DNA of 43,222 nucleotides from Polyangiaceae bacterium (GTDB lineage: Bacteria > Myxococcota_A > Polyangia > Nannocystales > Nannocystaceae): the NCBI GenBank assembly GCA_026989935.1, contig JALSIN010000419.1:1-43222 (forward strand), in the 5' to 3' direction. Position 1 is the first letter of the stretch. Every line of letters starts with the position of its first letter. Both the position numbers and the translations under genes were made by a program. The notes beneath the pieces were generated by a model. That model was not told the DNA's origin. It saw nothing but the letters and a program-made list of their open reading frames with translations, and ran no database searches. This document shows positions 26,199 to 36,269 of this stretch, one piece after another.

Positions 26199-27869
26199 GT
26201 GCGGCCCGCCCCCGACGCACCGAGCGAAACCTCCTCGCACGCGAGGGGGGCGGCCGCCGCGGCGCCCCGGCCCTCGGCGTCTGCGATCTGGGGCGTGCCG
26301 TTGCTTGCGGTCTTGGGCCTTGCGCTCGCCCTGTTCGTGCTGGCGCTGCTGCTCGACCTGTGGACGCCGCTGTCCCCGGGTCGCCCGCCGTCCCTCCAGG
26401 TCCTCGCCGACGGCCTGTTACGCCAGAACCTCGACCAGGCGCGCAACACCCTCGGCGGCCTCGGCGAGGTCATGGCGGCGGTCCTGGGGCTTGCGCTGAC
26501 GGTGTCGAGCATCATCGTGCAACTGGCCGCGACACGGTTTACGCCACACGTTACGACCCTGTTCTTCCGCGACCGGACGAACGTCGCCGTGCTGGGCTTC
26601 TTCGTCACCGCCAGCGTCTTCGTGCTGTGGGTCAACTTCTCCCTGGGCGAGGCGTACCTATCCCACTGGGGCATCCTGCTGTCGATGGCGGTCATGACGA
26701 TCAGCCTCCTGCTGCTGTTTCCGTACTTCGCCTACGTCTTCGACTTCCTCGACCCCGGCACGATCATCGGCCGCATCATGCGCGACGGCGTGCGGGCGGC
26801 CGTGCCTCCGTGCCCGGGCGATCCCGCCTCGTGCGCCGCCCGCCGCGCCCAGGCTGCCCGCAGCATCGACCATCTTGCCAATATCGGCCTGAACGCCCTG
26901 CAACAAAAGGACAAGGACATCGCTTCGGCCGCCATCGACGCGCTCGAACACCTTGCGATCACCTATGGCGACCGCAAGGGGGCGCTGCCGACCGGGTACT
27001 TTACCATCGGCCCCCTGCTGCGCCAGACGCCGGACTTCATCAGCCTGTCCGACGAGTCCATCCAGGAGCTCGAGGGGCGCAAGACGTTCCTGGAGTGGAA
27101 GGTTCTGCGTCAGTACCAGATGCTTTTCGGCGAAGCGCTGTCCCAGATCAAGGACACCTGCTACCTGGTGGCCATCGACACGCGCCGGATCGGCGAGGCG
27201 GCGGCGCGGCGCGGCGACCTGGACGCGCTCGACCTTTCGATCAAGTTCTTCAACACCTACCTTCGCGCGACGATCAACGCCTCGGACGTGCGCACCGCCT
27301 ACAACATCCTCCACCAGTACCGGCAGCTCGCGGAGTTCGCCCTCGTCTTCGCGGCCGAGCGCGGAGACGACACGCTCGCCGAGCGCGCCCGCCAGGTGGC
27401 CGGATTCCTGCGCTACTACGGCAGCCTGTGCTACCAGCGGGGGCTTTCCTTCGTCACCGAGGTGATCGCCCACGACGTGGGTCAGCTGTGCGAGACGGCG
27501 TTTCGAGTCGAAAGCCCCGTGCACGACGCGCTGCTCGCGATCTTCTTGACCGTGGACGAAAGCCCCGAGACGGAGGAGCAGGAGACGACCCTGCGGGGTG
27601 TGCGGCGCGCGCAGGTCAAGCTGGCGACGACCTATCTGCTACACCGGCGCCCGGACCTCGCCCGCAAGATCCAGGCGGACATGGCGGACGAGCCCACGGC
27701 GCGGCTGCGGAGCATCTGGCGCGAGCTGGCCGAGCTCGAAGACCGCGAGTTCTGGGAGGTCAACGACCGCGGGACGAACTTCGACTACCTCACCCCGCGG
27801 CAAAAGGCGCAGCTTCCCGCGTTCTTCGCCCCCTTCTTCGACGAGGCCGCAAACCCTGCCGGTGCATGA
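26199..27869 (+). CDS. DUF2254-like membrane protein
   Basis: LRQNLDQARNTLGGLGEVMAAVLGLALTVSSIIVQLAATRFTPHVTTLFFRDRTNVAVLGFFV. Confidence 0.8.
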   Translation: MRPAPDAPSETSSHARGAAAAAPRPSASAIWGVPLLAVLGLALALFVLALLLDLWTPLSPGRPPSLQVLADGLLRQNLDQARNTLGGLGEVMAAVLGLALTVSSIIVQLAATRFTPHVTTLFFRDRTNVAVLGFFVTASVFVLWVNFSLGEAYLSHWGILLSMAVMTISLLLLFPYFAYVFDFLDPGTIIGRIMRDGVRAAVPPCPGDPASCAARRAQAARSIDHLANIGLNALQQKDKDIASAAIDALEHLAITYGDRKGALPTGYFTIGPLLRQTPDFISLSDESIQELEGRKTFLEWKVLRQYQMLFGEALSQIKDTCYLVAIDTRRIGEAAARRGDLDALDLSIKFFNTYLRATINASDVRTAYNILHQYRQLAEFALVFAAERGDDTLAERARQVAGFLRYYGSLCYQRGLSFVTEVIAHDVGQLCETAFRVESPVHDALLAIFLTVDESPETEEQETTLRGVRRAQVKLATTYLLHRRPDLARKIQADMADEPTARLRSIWRELAELEDREFWEVNDRGTNFDYLTPRQKAQLPAFFAPFFDEAANPAGA

Positions 27870-27914
27870 CGGCCGTCCCCGCGCGCCGCGGGTGCGCTAG
27901 ACTTCCCAGCGAGG

Positions 27915-29486
27915 ATGCGACGCAGCCACCGGACACGAATCAAGCTCGGACGACGAACCTTCATCCGCCTGTCCGCGGGCGCCGCCGCCACCTTGGCGGC
28001 CGCCTGCGGGGACGACGGCGGCGGCGCGGGCGGCGGCACCGCGGGCTCGACGGGATCCGGCTCGACGGCGACCGGAACGACCCGTCCCGGCGGCTCGACC
28101 GATGGGTCGGGCTCCCAGGGTGGCTCGACGGGCACCACGGGATCTTCGACCGGCGGGAGCACGGGCACATCCGGGACCACGGGCGGGGCCGGGTGCGAAC
28201 CAGACGCCTACGAGATCGCCTTCGACCCGGAGACGATCCCGGAGGACGGGACGATCTTTCCCCTCGCGGTGATGGCGGGCGAAATGAAGCCCACGTCGGT
28301 CCTGCTCTCCACCATCGTGGACGAGCCCGGTCCCGTGCGGCTGAAGGTGTTTCGGCCCGCCGACGACCCGGGGTCGGTCTGGATGGTCTACGAGGCCGAC
28401 GTCACCCCGAACGCCGACGGCTACCTCAAGGTGCCCGTCGAGGACCTGTGTCCGGGCACCTGGTACCGCTACGGGTTCTTCACCGGCGATCCGGACGCGC
28501 CGTCGGGCCGCAGCGTCCTCGGGGAGTTTCGCACGGCCCTGGCCGACGACGACCTCGAACCGCTGACGGTGGCGATGACGGCCTGCACCTTCACCGGCGG
28601 CCCCTGGCCGGCGCTGCAGGTCATGAGCGACGAGTACTACGACATGGTGCTCCAGCTCGGGGACCAGCTCTACAACGACGACGTCTTCGACGGCCCCGCG
28701 ACGCTGCAGGACTTTCGCAACAACTGGCGCCTGCAGCTTTCGCAACCGGACTACAAGAAATTCTACAGCCGCGCGGGACTGTACGTGACCTGGGACGACC
28801 ACGAGGTCACGGACAACGGCAAGTTCAACCGCGAGACGACGGACCCGGTGGCCGTCCAAAAGCGGGACAACGCGCTCGACGCCTTCTTCGAACTCATGCC
28901 CGTCGAAGGGGGAGGCCGCCCGAACGTCAAGCTGTGGCGCAGCTTCCGCTGGGGCAAGACGGCGGAGATCATCGTGCTCGACTGCCGCTACGAGCGCAAA
29001 CCCAGCGAGGGGATCTACATCAGCCCGGAGCAGATGGCCTTCTTGAAGGAGCGGTTGCTCTCGAGTCCGTGCCACTTCAAGGTGGTGATGAACTCGGTGC
29101 CGATCACGAACATGCCGCTGCCGTGGGACGTGGCCGCCAGCGACCGGTGGGAGGGGTTCCCGGCCCAGCGCGACGAGCTACGCGACTTCATCAACGCCAA
29201 CGACATCCGCAACGTGTGGTGGGTGTCCGGTGACTTCCACGTGTGCTTCGTCGCCAAGGTCGAGTCCGACGGCAACGACCGCTGGAGCAACCAGTACGAG
29301 ATCGCCTGCTCCGCCGGCAACGAGAACCCGGCCGGGTGGACGCTGTTCGGCTCGCAGTTCGACTACGGGGTCGGGACGTACCGCGGGTGCATCATCACCT
29401 TCGACCCCATGTCCGACGCGGTACACGTGCGCTTCCTCGACCCGGACGGCGGCGACGACTACAACAAGGCGCTGACACAGCCGTAG
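27915..29486 (+). CDS. PhoD-like alkaline phosphatase family, Tat-dependent lipoprotein
   Basis: RRTFIRLSAGAAATLAAAC Tat/lipobox; VLQLGDQLYND, YVTWDDHEVTDN, VSGDFHVCF. Confidence 0.9.
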   Translation: MRRSHRTRIKLGRRTFIRLSAGAAATLAAACGDDGGGAGGGTAGSTGSGSTATGTTRPGGSTDGSGSQGGSTGTTGSSTGGSTGTSGTTGGAGCEPDAYEIAFDPETIPEDGTIFPLAVMAGEMKPTSVLLSTIVDEPGPVRLKVFRPADDPGSVWMVYEADVTPNADGYLKVPVEDLCPGTWYRYGFFTGDPDAPSGRSVLGEFRTALADDDLEPLTVAMTACTFTGGPWPALQVMSDEYYDMVLQLGDQLYNDDVFDGPATLQDFRNNWRLQLSQPDYKKFYSRAGLYVTWDDHEVTDNGKFNRETTDPVAVQKRDNALDAFFELMPVEGGGRPNVKLWRSFRWGKTAEIIVLDCRYERKPSEGIYISPEQMAFLKERLLSSPCHFKVVMNSVPITNMPLPWDVAASDRWEGFPAQRDELRDFINANDIRNVWWVSGDFHVCFVAKVESDGNDRWSNQYEIACSAGNENPAGWTLFGSQFDYGVGTYRGCIITFDPMSDAVHVRFLDPDGGDDYNKALTQP

Positions 29487-29599
29487 CTGCGCGGCCCAGA
29501 TCGGTCGGCGGACACGCCGAAATTCGACCACTCGGGCACCTTCGAAAGCACCCGGCGCACGAACCAGGGGCGGTTTCGCGCACGCGGGAAGGGTGCACG

Positions 29600-29944
29600 A
29601 TGCTTGCTTTTCCTCCGGGCATGGCACGACGGACCCCTCGACGCGAACCCTGCCCGGGGACGATGGAGGAAGCCCTCGCGCGGCGCGCAACCCGGCATGC
29701 CCGCGCACGGCGCTATCGCAAGGCCGCCGTCGCTCTCTCCATGTTGGCGAACCGCACGGGCGAACCGCGCCACTACGCGCGGCTCGGGGCCATGTGGCTG
29801 GCGGCCGGCCGCTCCATCGAGGCCATCCTGGCCTTTCGCCAAGCCCTCTACCGCCACCGCCGGGCGGGAGCGGACGCCCGCGCACAGACCGTGGCGCGCA
29901 TCATCGCGCGCGTGGAACCGGGACACACCCGGGCCGCCGCCTAA
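29600..29944 (+). CDS. Small TPR-like basic protein
   Basis: ATG start; RRYRKAAVALSMLANRTGEPRHYARLGAMWLAAGRSIEAILAFRQALYRHRR. Confidence 0.6.
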   Translation: MLAFPPGMARRTPRREPCPGTMEEALARRATRHARARRYRKAAVALSMLANRTGEPRHYARLGAMWLAAGRSIEAILAFRQALYRHRRAGADARAQTVARIIARVEPGHTRAAA

Positions 29945-30043
29945 GAGACCTTCAACGGGTCCCGCCCGCCAGCAGACCGACGCCCCATCCCACGCCCGGA
30001 CCGGCCCCCTCGGACGCCACCGACAGCCGGCAAGGTCGGATGG

Positions 30044-30065
30044 AACCTACCCCCAAGGGTGGGTT
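30044..30065 (+). terminator. Putative hairpin terminator
   Basis: AACCTACCC-CCAA-GGGTGGGTT, 9-bp stem with one G-T pair, followed by T. Confidence 0.4.
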
Positions 30066-30143
30066 TCGTCCGGCTCGACACCATATGACACCTTTCGACT
30101 TGACTGCTACGGTCTTCTTTGGGTACCACGAATGGGAGGTCTC

Positions 30144-30563
30144 GTGCCGGGATCGATCGACGAAGCCACCGTCCTTCTCGTGGACGACAACGACATTCTC
30201 CTTCGAACCCTCGTCCGAGCACTGCGGTGCATGGGGATTGAGGCCGACGGGGTGACGACCGGGGCTGCCGCGTTGCGGCGCCTGACTGCCCGCCCCTATC
30301 GGGCGGTCATCTCCGACTACATGATCGGCCCGGGGATCGACGGCCTCGAGGTCCTGACCGCGGCCGCGCGCTTCTACCCCGACTCCATTCGCATCCTTCT
30401 GACGGGTAGTGCCGACGATCGCATCACGGCTGCCTGCGAGCAGGGCTCGGTCGTCACGCGCGTGCTCCAGAAGCCCGTGGAGCTGGACCACCTCCGGCAA
30501 GCCATCGGTGGCGCGACGAAGGAACCTCCGAACCCCGAGCAGCCGCAAGCTTCTCAGCCGTAA
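30144..30563 (+). CDS. Single-domain response regulator (REC)
   Basis: GTG preceded by GGGAGG; TVLLVDDNDILLRTL, AVISDYMIGPGIDGLEVL, ILLTGS, QKPVELDHL. Confidence 0.9.
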   Translation: MPGSIDEATVLLVDDNDILLRTLVRALRCMGIEADGVTTGAAALRRLTARPYRAVISDYMIGPGIDGLEVLTAAARFYPDSIRILLTGSADDRITAACEQGSVVTRVLQKPVELDHLRQAIGGATKEPPNPEQPQASQP

Positions 30564-30696
30564 GCGACGGTTCGTGGGGACCGCCTTCGGCCGCGAGCAT
30601 CCCCCGAACGGGGCGGGCCCGCCAAGCTCGGGCAATGCCATCGGGCGCCATGACCGACGGTGGCGCCCCACCCTTCTCTTTGAGACCATACGGGAG

Positions 30697-32082
30697 ATGA
30701 TGCCCCCCCTTTCTCCACAATCGCTGGCGAGCATCGACCCCAGCACCGGCGACGTGCTCGCCACGTACGAGCCCGACGACGCCGCGACCGTCGAGGCTGC
30801 ACTTTCCCGTAGCCGGGCGGCCTACGCACGGTGGCACCGTACGCCCCTCGAAGCGCGCGCCGCCGTCCTGCGCGCCGCGGCTGATCGGCTCGACGCGCAG
30901 CGCAACGACCTCGCCGCCCTCGCCACCGCCGAGATGGGCAAGCGCCCGGTCGAGGCCCGCGCCGAGGTCGAAAAGTGCGCCTGGGTCCTACGACACTACG
31001 CCGACCATGCGGCCGTCTACCTGGCCGACCGGCCCGTGGCCACGGAGGCACGGCGCAGCTTCGTCTCGTTTCGCCCGATCGGCGCCGTGCTCGCCGTCAT
31101 GCCGTGGAACTTCCCATTTTGGCAGGTGTTCCGCTGCGTCGCGCCAGCGCTGGCCGCCGGGAACGTCTGCGTGCTCAAGCACGCCTCGAACGTCACGGGG
31201 TGCGCCAGGGCCATCGGGGCCGTGTTCGACGCCGTCGCCCCGGAGGGGGTCTTCGAAGTCCTCACCCTGCCGTCGTCACGGCTCGCCCCCGTGATCGAAG
31301 ACCCGCGGATCGCCGGCGTGGCCCTGACCGGATCCACCCCGGCCGGCCGCGCCGTGGCCGCCGCCGCGGGCCGCGCCCTCAAGAAGATCGTCCTCGAACT
31401 CGGCGGCTCGGACCCCTACGTCGTGCTCGCCGACGCGGACCTGGACCGCGCCGTGGACGTGTGCCTGCGCGCGCGCTTCCAGAACTGCGGCCAGAGTTGC
31501 ATCGCCGCCAAGCGTTTCGTCGTGGTGGACGAGATCGCCGACGCCTTCGTCGAACGCCTCGTGGCACGGATGTGCGCCCTGCGGGTGGGGCCGCCCGCCG
31601 ACCCCGACACCGACCTCGGGCCGATGGCCCGGACCGACCTGCGCGACGCGCTGCACGACCAGGTCGTGCGCTCGGTCGAGGCGGGCGCCACCTTGCGACT
31701 TGGGGGCGAAGTCCCGCGCGGCCCCGGTGCCTTCTACCCGCCGACCTTGCTCGACGGCGTCCGGCCGGGGATGCCCGCCCACGACGAGGAGCTGTTCGGT
31801 CCGGTCGCCGTGGTCGAGCGCGCCGAAGGCGAGGCCGAGGCCCTCACCCTGGCCAACGCCACCGAGTTCGGGCTGGGCGCGGCCGTGTTCAGCCGCGAAC
31901 TCGACCGCGCGACCCGGATCGCCCGCGACGAACTCGAGGCGGGGGCGTGCTTCGTCAACGACATGGTGCGATCGGACCCGAGGCTCCCGTTCGGGGGGAT
32001 CCGCGCCTCCGGGTACGGCCGCGAACTCGGCGCGTTCGGGATCCTGGAGTTCGTCAACATCAAGACGGTGGTCGTGGCATAG
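30697..32082 (+). CDS. NAD(P)-dependent aldehyde dehydrogenase (succinate-semialdehyde dehydrogenase-like)
   Basis: VMPWNFPFWQVFR, LELGGSDPYVVL, FQNCGQSCIAAKR, LPFGGIRASGYGRELG. Confidence 0.95.
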   Translation: MMPPLSPQSLASIDPSTGDVLATYEPDDAATVEAALSRSRAAYARWHRTPLEARAAVLRAAADRLDAQRNDLAALATAEMGKRPVEARAEVEKCAWVLRHYADHAAVYLADRPVATEARRSFVSFRPIGAVLAVMPWNFPFWQVFRCVAPALAAGNVCVLKHASNVTGCARAIGAVFDAVAPEGVFEVLTLPSSRLAPVIEDPRIAGVALTGSTPAGRAVAAAAGRALKKIVLELGGSDPYVVLADADLDRAVDVCLRARFQNCGQSCIAAKRFVVVDEIADAFVERLVARMCALRVGPPADPDTDLGPMARTDLRDALHDQVVRSVEAGATLRLGGEVPRGPGAFYPPTLLDGVRPGMPAHDEELFGPVAVVERAEGEAEALTLANATEFGLGAAVFSRELDRATRIARDELEAGACFVNDMVRSDPRLPFGGIRASGYGRELGAFGILEFVNIKTVVVA

Positions 32083-32257
32083 GCCGACCTCACCGCCGCT
32101 GTCCGGCCAAGCAGTCCGGCCGGATCGATCGCCTGGCCACCGGCCCGCAGCGTGCGCGCCTCCCGCCACGCGCTTGGAAGGCCGCCCGTGACGGGCCGGG
32201 CCGAATCCTTTTCGATCGCGCGGCAGCCGGGCCCCGCACGGCGGCGTTGGGGGGCGG

Positions 32258-32332
32258 CCGGCCCGGGCCGGACCAAACCAAACCGGACCGGACCGGACCG
32301 AACCGGACCGACCGGCCGGCCCGCGGTCGGGG
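32258..32332. repeat. ACCGG/ACCGA short tandem repeat preceded by a 14-bp palindrome
   Basis: CCGGCCCGGGCCGG (32258-32271) then ACCAAACCAAACCGGACCGGACCGGACCGAACCGGACCGACCGGCCGG. Confidence 0.7.
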
Positions 32333-32380
32333 TTCGACCTTTCCGGCCGGACGCACCCGCGACACGATCGCATCGGCCCC

Positions 32381-33670
32381 ATGCCCCCCACGTTCTCGAA
32401 CGCCCCGCCCTCCGACATGCCGCCCGTGGACGTCGTCGTATGGGGCCTGGGCACCGGCCGGCACCTGCGCCGCCTGGTTCGCGAGGGGCTGCGCGTGCGC
32501 GTGCTGGCGCTCGACCTTGCGGAGCCCGCCGGTGACGCGATCGCCGCCCGCCTGGCGGCACGTCCGGAGGTGCTCCACGCCTGGCGCAGGCGCCGACTGG
32601 AGATCGTGACCGGCCCCCCCGCGAAGCTCGCGACGGCTTTTTCGGCCTGCCAGGGTGCGCGCGTGTACGTGCACGCGCCGGCCCTCGACGACGCACGCCC
32701 CGAGGCCGCCGCCCTGGCCCGGGGGATCGAGCGCGTGCACGAGGCGCGTCTCTCCGCGCGGGGGCAGGTTGTACGCCTCCGGTCGAACCTGCGACACAAC
32801 CTGCCGCACATCGCGGCCGCCCACGGCATCGACCACCTTCGTGGCCGCGCGGCGGGCGGAGCCATCCTCGTCGTGGCCGCCGGGCCCTCCCTCGACCGCT
32901 TCCTGCCCGTGCTGGCACAGGCGGCACGACACCACCCCACGATCGTGGTGGACACGGCGCTGCCCGTGCTCTCGGCGGCGAAGATCCCCGTCGATCTCGC
33001 CGTGAGCGTCGATCCCCACCCCACCACCGAAGACCACTTCGCCACGGTCGCACCGTCCTTCCCCCTCGCGTTCTTCCCGTACGTGTGGCCGCGCGTCCCG
33101 GCCAGCTTCCCGCCGGGGTTCGTGGCCTTCCCAGACGGCGACCGCTTCCTCGACGCTTGCGCGAAGGACCTCGGTCTACCCGTGGTGGCCGCCGGGGGCA
33201 CCGTCCTGCTGTTCGCGTTGCAGATCGCGGCCGCATGCGAACCGGACCTCGTCGTGCTGGTGGGCGCGGACCTCGCGGTGCCTGGGGGCCGGACGCACGC
33301 CCGCGGTTGCGCTCATGCCCGCGCGGCCGAGGAGGCGTTGCTGAAGACCCGGCGTTCCGACGGCGTGCCCGTACCGACGACCCGGGCCTTGCGCCGGTTC
33401 CAGGACGTGGTCGAGCGACACATCCGCACCGCCCGCCCGACGCACCTCGCGCTCGACGGGGGCGGAGCGGCCCTGGCGGGCGCCGTGATGACCGACCCGC
33501 ACGGCGCCCTGGCCGTCCTCGACCGGTGCCGGAGGGACACGCAGTCCCCGCGTTCGACGTTCCAGCCACCCCCACCACGCCCTGCGTTTGAACGCGCGGC
33601 GCGGCTCGCACGCCTCCGGGCACGCCTCGCCGAATTTGACACGCCGGCCGACCGGGCCAATGATCGGTAG
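32381..33670 (+). CDS. DUF115 / MptE-like protein
   Basis: ILVVAAGPSLDRFLPVL, VVDTALPVLSAAKIPVDLAVSVDP, PDLVVLVGADLAVPGGRTHARG. Confidence 0.8.
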   Translation: MPPTFSNAPPSDMPPVDVVVWGLGTGRHLRRLVREGLRVRVLALDLAEPAGDAIAARLAARPEVLHAWRRRRLEIVTGPPAKLATAFSACQGARVYVHAPALDDARPEAAALARGIERVHEARLSARGQVVRLRSNLRHNLPHIAAAHGIDHLRGRAAGGAILVVAAGPSLDRFLPVLAQAARHHPTIVVDTALPVLSAAKIPVDLAVSVDPHPTTEDHFATVAPSFPLAFFPYVWPRVPASFPPGFVAFPDGDRFLDACAKDLGLPVVAAGGTVLLFALQIAAACEPDLVVLVGADLAVPGGRTHARGCAHARAAEEALLKTRRSDGVPVPTTRALRRFQDVVERHIRTARPTHLALDGGGAALAGAVMTDPHGALAVLDRCRRDTQSPRSTFQPPPPRPAFERAARLARLRARLAEFDTPADRANDR

Positions 33671-35306
33671 CAGGATGTCGCGTTCTCGGCCGCACGCGCC
33701 ACGCAGCGCAAATCGCGCAGCATGGTTCGCCGGCCTCGCCTCGGTGGGGCTCTTGTGGGCGGCCTACGGTGGCTGCGCGGCGCGCCCCGTTCCGGACGCA
33801 ATCCCGCCACCCGCACCCGACACCCTGGGTCCGAGCGCGCCGACCGCCGGGCGCGAGACGGGTGCGCCCGGCACCGAGCACGCCCGACCGACCACGCTCA
33901 TCCGGACCCCGGCCTCCCAGGCGGCGCACCGTTCGGCACAGCGCGCGCTGTTGCCCGATGACGACCTGCTCGACCCACCGAGTGCGGCGGGCTCGCTGCC
34001 GGCCGATCCGGCGGCCATCGCCCCTGCCGCCGACGTGCTCGCCCACCTGCCCGGTAGCTCGGGCCACGGGGACGAGTCGGCCGCCCCGCCCGCCGTGGAC
34101 GGCAACCGCCTCGGCACCTTCGTGCCTCTCGACGGAGCTCCGGCGCCCGAGGCCCTTGGTCGGTTCTACGACGCGCTCGACGCCCTCGCCCGCGGCGAAG
34201 ACCCGGACGGCAAGGTGCGCGTGCTGGTCTACGGCGCGAGCCACACCGAAGCGGACATCTATCCGCACTATCTGCGGGTGTACCTGCAGCACCGGTTCGG
34301 GGACGGTGGCCACGGCTACATCCACGCGGCCCGCCCCAAGCCCTGGTACCGTCACGTGTCGATGCGCGTGTCGTCCACGCGCCACTGGCTTGCCGAACAC
34401 GCCCAGCGCACCCGCGGCCGGCAGGACGGGTTGTTCGGCCTTTCGGGGCTCAGCACCGCGAGCCGCAAGCGGCGGGCCCACACGACGATCGCCCACGCCG
34501 CCGGCTCGGTCGCTTCCCACTACGAGGTCTATTTCCTGGCGCAGCCCGGCGGCGGCGCGTTCGACCTGTTCGTCGATGGTGCCCGCGCGGCGAAGGTGAA
34601 CACGAAGGCCCCCTCGGTGGACGCGGGCGTCCATGTCTTCGACGTGCCCGAAGGGCGCCACACCCTCGAGATCCGCCCACGTGGCGACGGCGAGGTGCGG
34701 CTTTTGGGCGTCGTGGCCGAGCGGGACCGCCCGGGGGTGGTCGTGGACACCCTCGGCATCGGGGGCACGCGCGCGGCGAACCTGCTGTCCTGGGACCAGG
34801 CCCTGTGGTCAGCCTACGTGGCCCGGCGCGACCCCGCCCTGGTCGTACTCGCCTACGGCACGAACGAGGCGACGGACGAGGACCAACCAATCGAGGCCTA
34901 CGCGCGGGACCTCGACGCGGTGCTCGAGCGCATTGCGGCCGCGGCTCCCCACGCAAGCTGCGTCCTGATGGGCCCCGGAGACTTTCCCATCGTTGGCGAT
35001 GACGGTCGTGTGGCCCCACGACCCCGCCTTCTCCAGATCGTCGAGGTCCAGCGCGAGGCGGCGGCGCGTCACGGCTGCGCCTTCTGGGACATGCTGGCCT
35101 ACATGGGTGGGCCGGGAAGCATGGCCACGTGGGTCTCCGCCTCGCCACCGATGGCCCGCAGCGACTACATCCACCTGACGAGGCGCGGGTACGCGAAAAT
35201 CGGCATGGGTTTCGTGGATGCCCTCTTTTCACCCTACGACGCGACCCGGCCACCCCACGAATCGGCCGGCGGTGAGGCCGTGGCCGCCCACGTGACGGCA
35301 CGCTAG
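33660..35306 (+). CDS. SGNH/GDSL-hydrolase family secreted protein
   Basis: N-terminal hydrophobic WFAGLASVGLLWAAYGGCA; YGASHTEADIYPHYLRVYLQHRFGDGGHGY; VVLAYGTNEA; DYIHLT; overlaps the preceding stop. Confidence 0.82.
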   Translation: MIGSRMSRSRPHAPRSANRAAWFAGLASVGLLWAAYGGCAARPVPDAIPPPAPDTLGPSAPTAGRETGAPGTEHARPTTLIRTPASQAAHRSAQRALLPDDDLLDPPSAAGSLPADPAAIAPAADVLAHLPGSSGHGDESAAPPAVDGNRLGTFVPLDGAPAPEALGRFYDALDALARGEDPDGKVRVLVYGASHTEADIYPHYLRVYLQHRFGDGGHGYIHAARPKPWYRHVSMRVSSTRHWLAEHAQRTRGRQDGLFGLSGLSTASRKRRAHTTIAHAAGSVASHYEVYFLAQPGGGAFDLFVDGARAAKVNTKAPSVDAGVHVFDVPEGRHTLEIRPRGDGEVRLLGVVAERDRPGVVVDTLGIGGTRAANLLSWDQALWSAYVARRDPALVVLAYGTNEATDEDQPIEAYARDLDAVLERIAAAAPHASCVLMGPGDFPIVGDDGRVAPRPRLLQIVEVQREAAARHGCAFWDMLAYMGGPGSMATWVSASPPMARSDYIHLTRRGYAKIGMGFVDALFSPYDATRPPHESAGGEAVAAHVTAR

Positions 35307-35316
35307 CCTCGCTCCG

Positions 35317-36192
35317 ATGCTCCGCCTCCTCCGTCGCTTCGCCGCGCGTGCGGCCGTTCTGATCGGCATCGGCGGCACGATGGGCTGTACGCGACCGGCG
35401 TCGGTGCCCCCCACCACACCGGATTCCGCCGCTGCGCGATCCCATCGTCGCGCACCCGCGGCCCAACCGTCCATGCGGACCGACCTCGCCGGTCCGACCG
35501 CCCCTGCGCCCCCCTCCCACGCGACGATCGGCACGGTCCCGCCCCCGACGATCCCCGACGACGAGCCGAGCGTGCGCCCCGGGGTCAACGAGCGCTACCG
35601 CAAGGGCCCCGTGGATCGTTTCGTCGAGCGCTTCGAGGGGCCCAACCGCGAGGTTGCCGTCCACAGGGACGAGATCGTCGCCGCACTGGCAATCGATCCC
35701 GGTGCCGTCGTGGCCGACGTGGGCGCCGGAACGGGTCTTTTCACCTTCGACCTCGCCGAAGCCGTGGGGCCGTCGGGGCACGTCTACGCCGTCGATATCA
35801 CCCCTTCCTTCCTCGACCTGCTGCGCCGCCGCGCCAGCGAGCGCGGTGCCTCGAACGTCACCGTCGTGCAGGCCGACCCGAAGAACGCCCACCTCGAACC
35901 GAACACGATCGACCTGGCCTTCTTGTGCGAGGTCTACCACCACCTCGAATATCCCCGCACGTACCTCGGATCGATCTACGAGGCCCTGCGGCCCGGTGGA
36001 CGCCTCGTCGTCGTGGACTTTCGCCGCGACCCGAACACCTCACCGGCGTGGGTGCTGTCCCACGTTCGCGCAGGGGAAGCCACCGTGATCGAGGAGATCA
36101 CGAGCGTCGGTTTTCGGTTCGAAGGCCGTACGCCGGGGCTTTCGCAAAACTACGTGCTACGGTTCCGAAAACCGTCCGAGCAACCCCTGTAA
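35317..36192 (+). CDS. Class I SAM-dependent methyltransferase with lipoprotein signal
   Basis: [10 protein letters not shown] lipobox-like; [69 protein letters not shown]. Confidence 0.88.
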   Translation: MLRLLRRFAARAAVLIGIGGTMGCTRPASVPPTTPDSAAARSHRRAPAAQPSMRTDLAGPTAPAPPSHATIGTVPPPTIPDDEPSVRPGVNERYRKGPVDRFVERFEGPNREVAVHRDEIVAALAIDPGAVVADVGAGTGLFTFDLAEAVGPSGHVYAVDITPSFLDLLRRRASERGASNVTVVQADPKNAHLEPNTIDLAFLCEVYHHLEYPRTYLGSIYEALRPGGRLVVVDFRRDPNTSPAWVLSHVRAGEATVIEEITSVGFRFEGRTPGLSQNYVLRFRKPSEQPL

Positions 36193-36269
36193 GGGCGCGG
36201 GATTCTTCACCAATTTCATCACCCCTGGGTTTGCGGAATCGCCCCCGGGCAAGTATGGTCGCCTTCGCC

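Noticed and set aside
31734-34661. 975-aa minus-strand ORF and similar Arg/Pro-rich ORFs (20585-22699, 34450-35943)
   Set aside because: Antisense to well-supported ALDH, DUF115, SGNH and membrane genes; no recognisable motifs.
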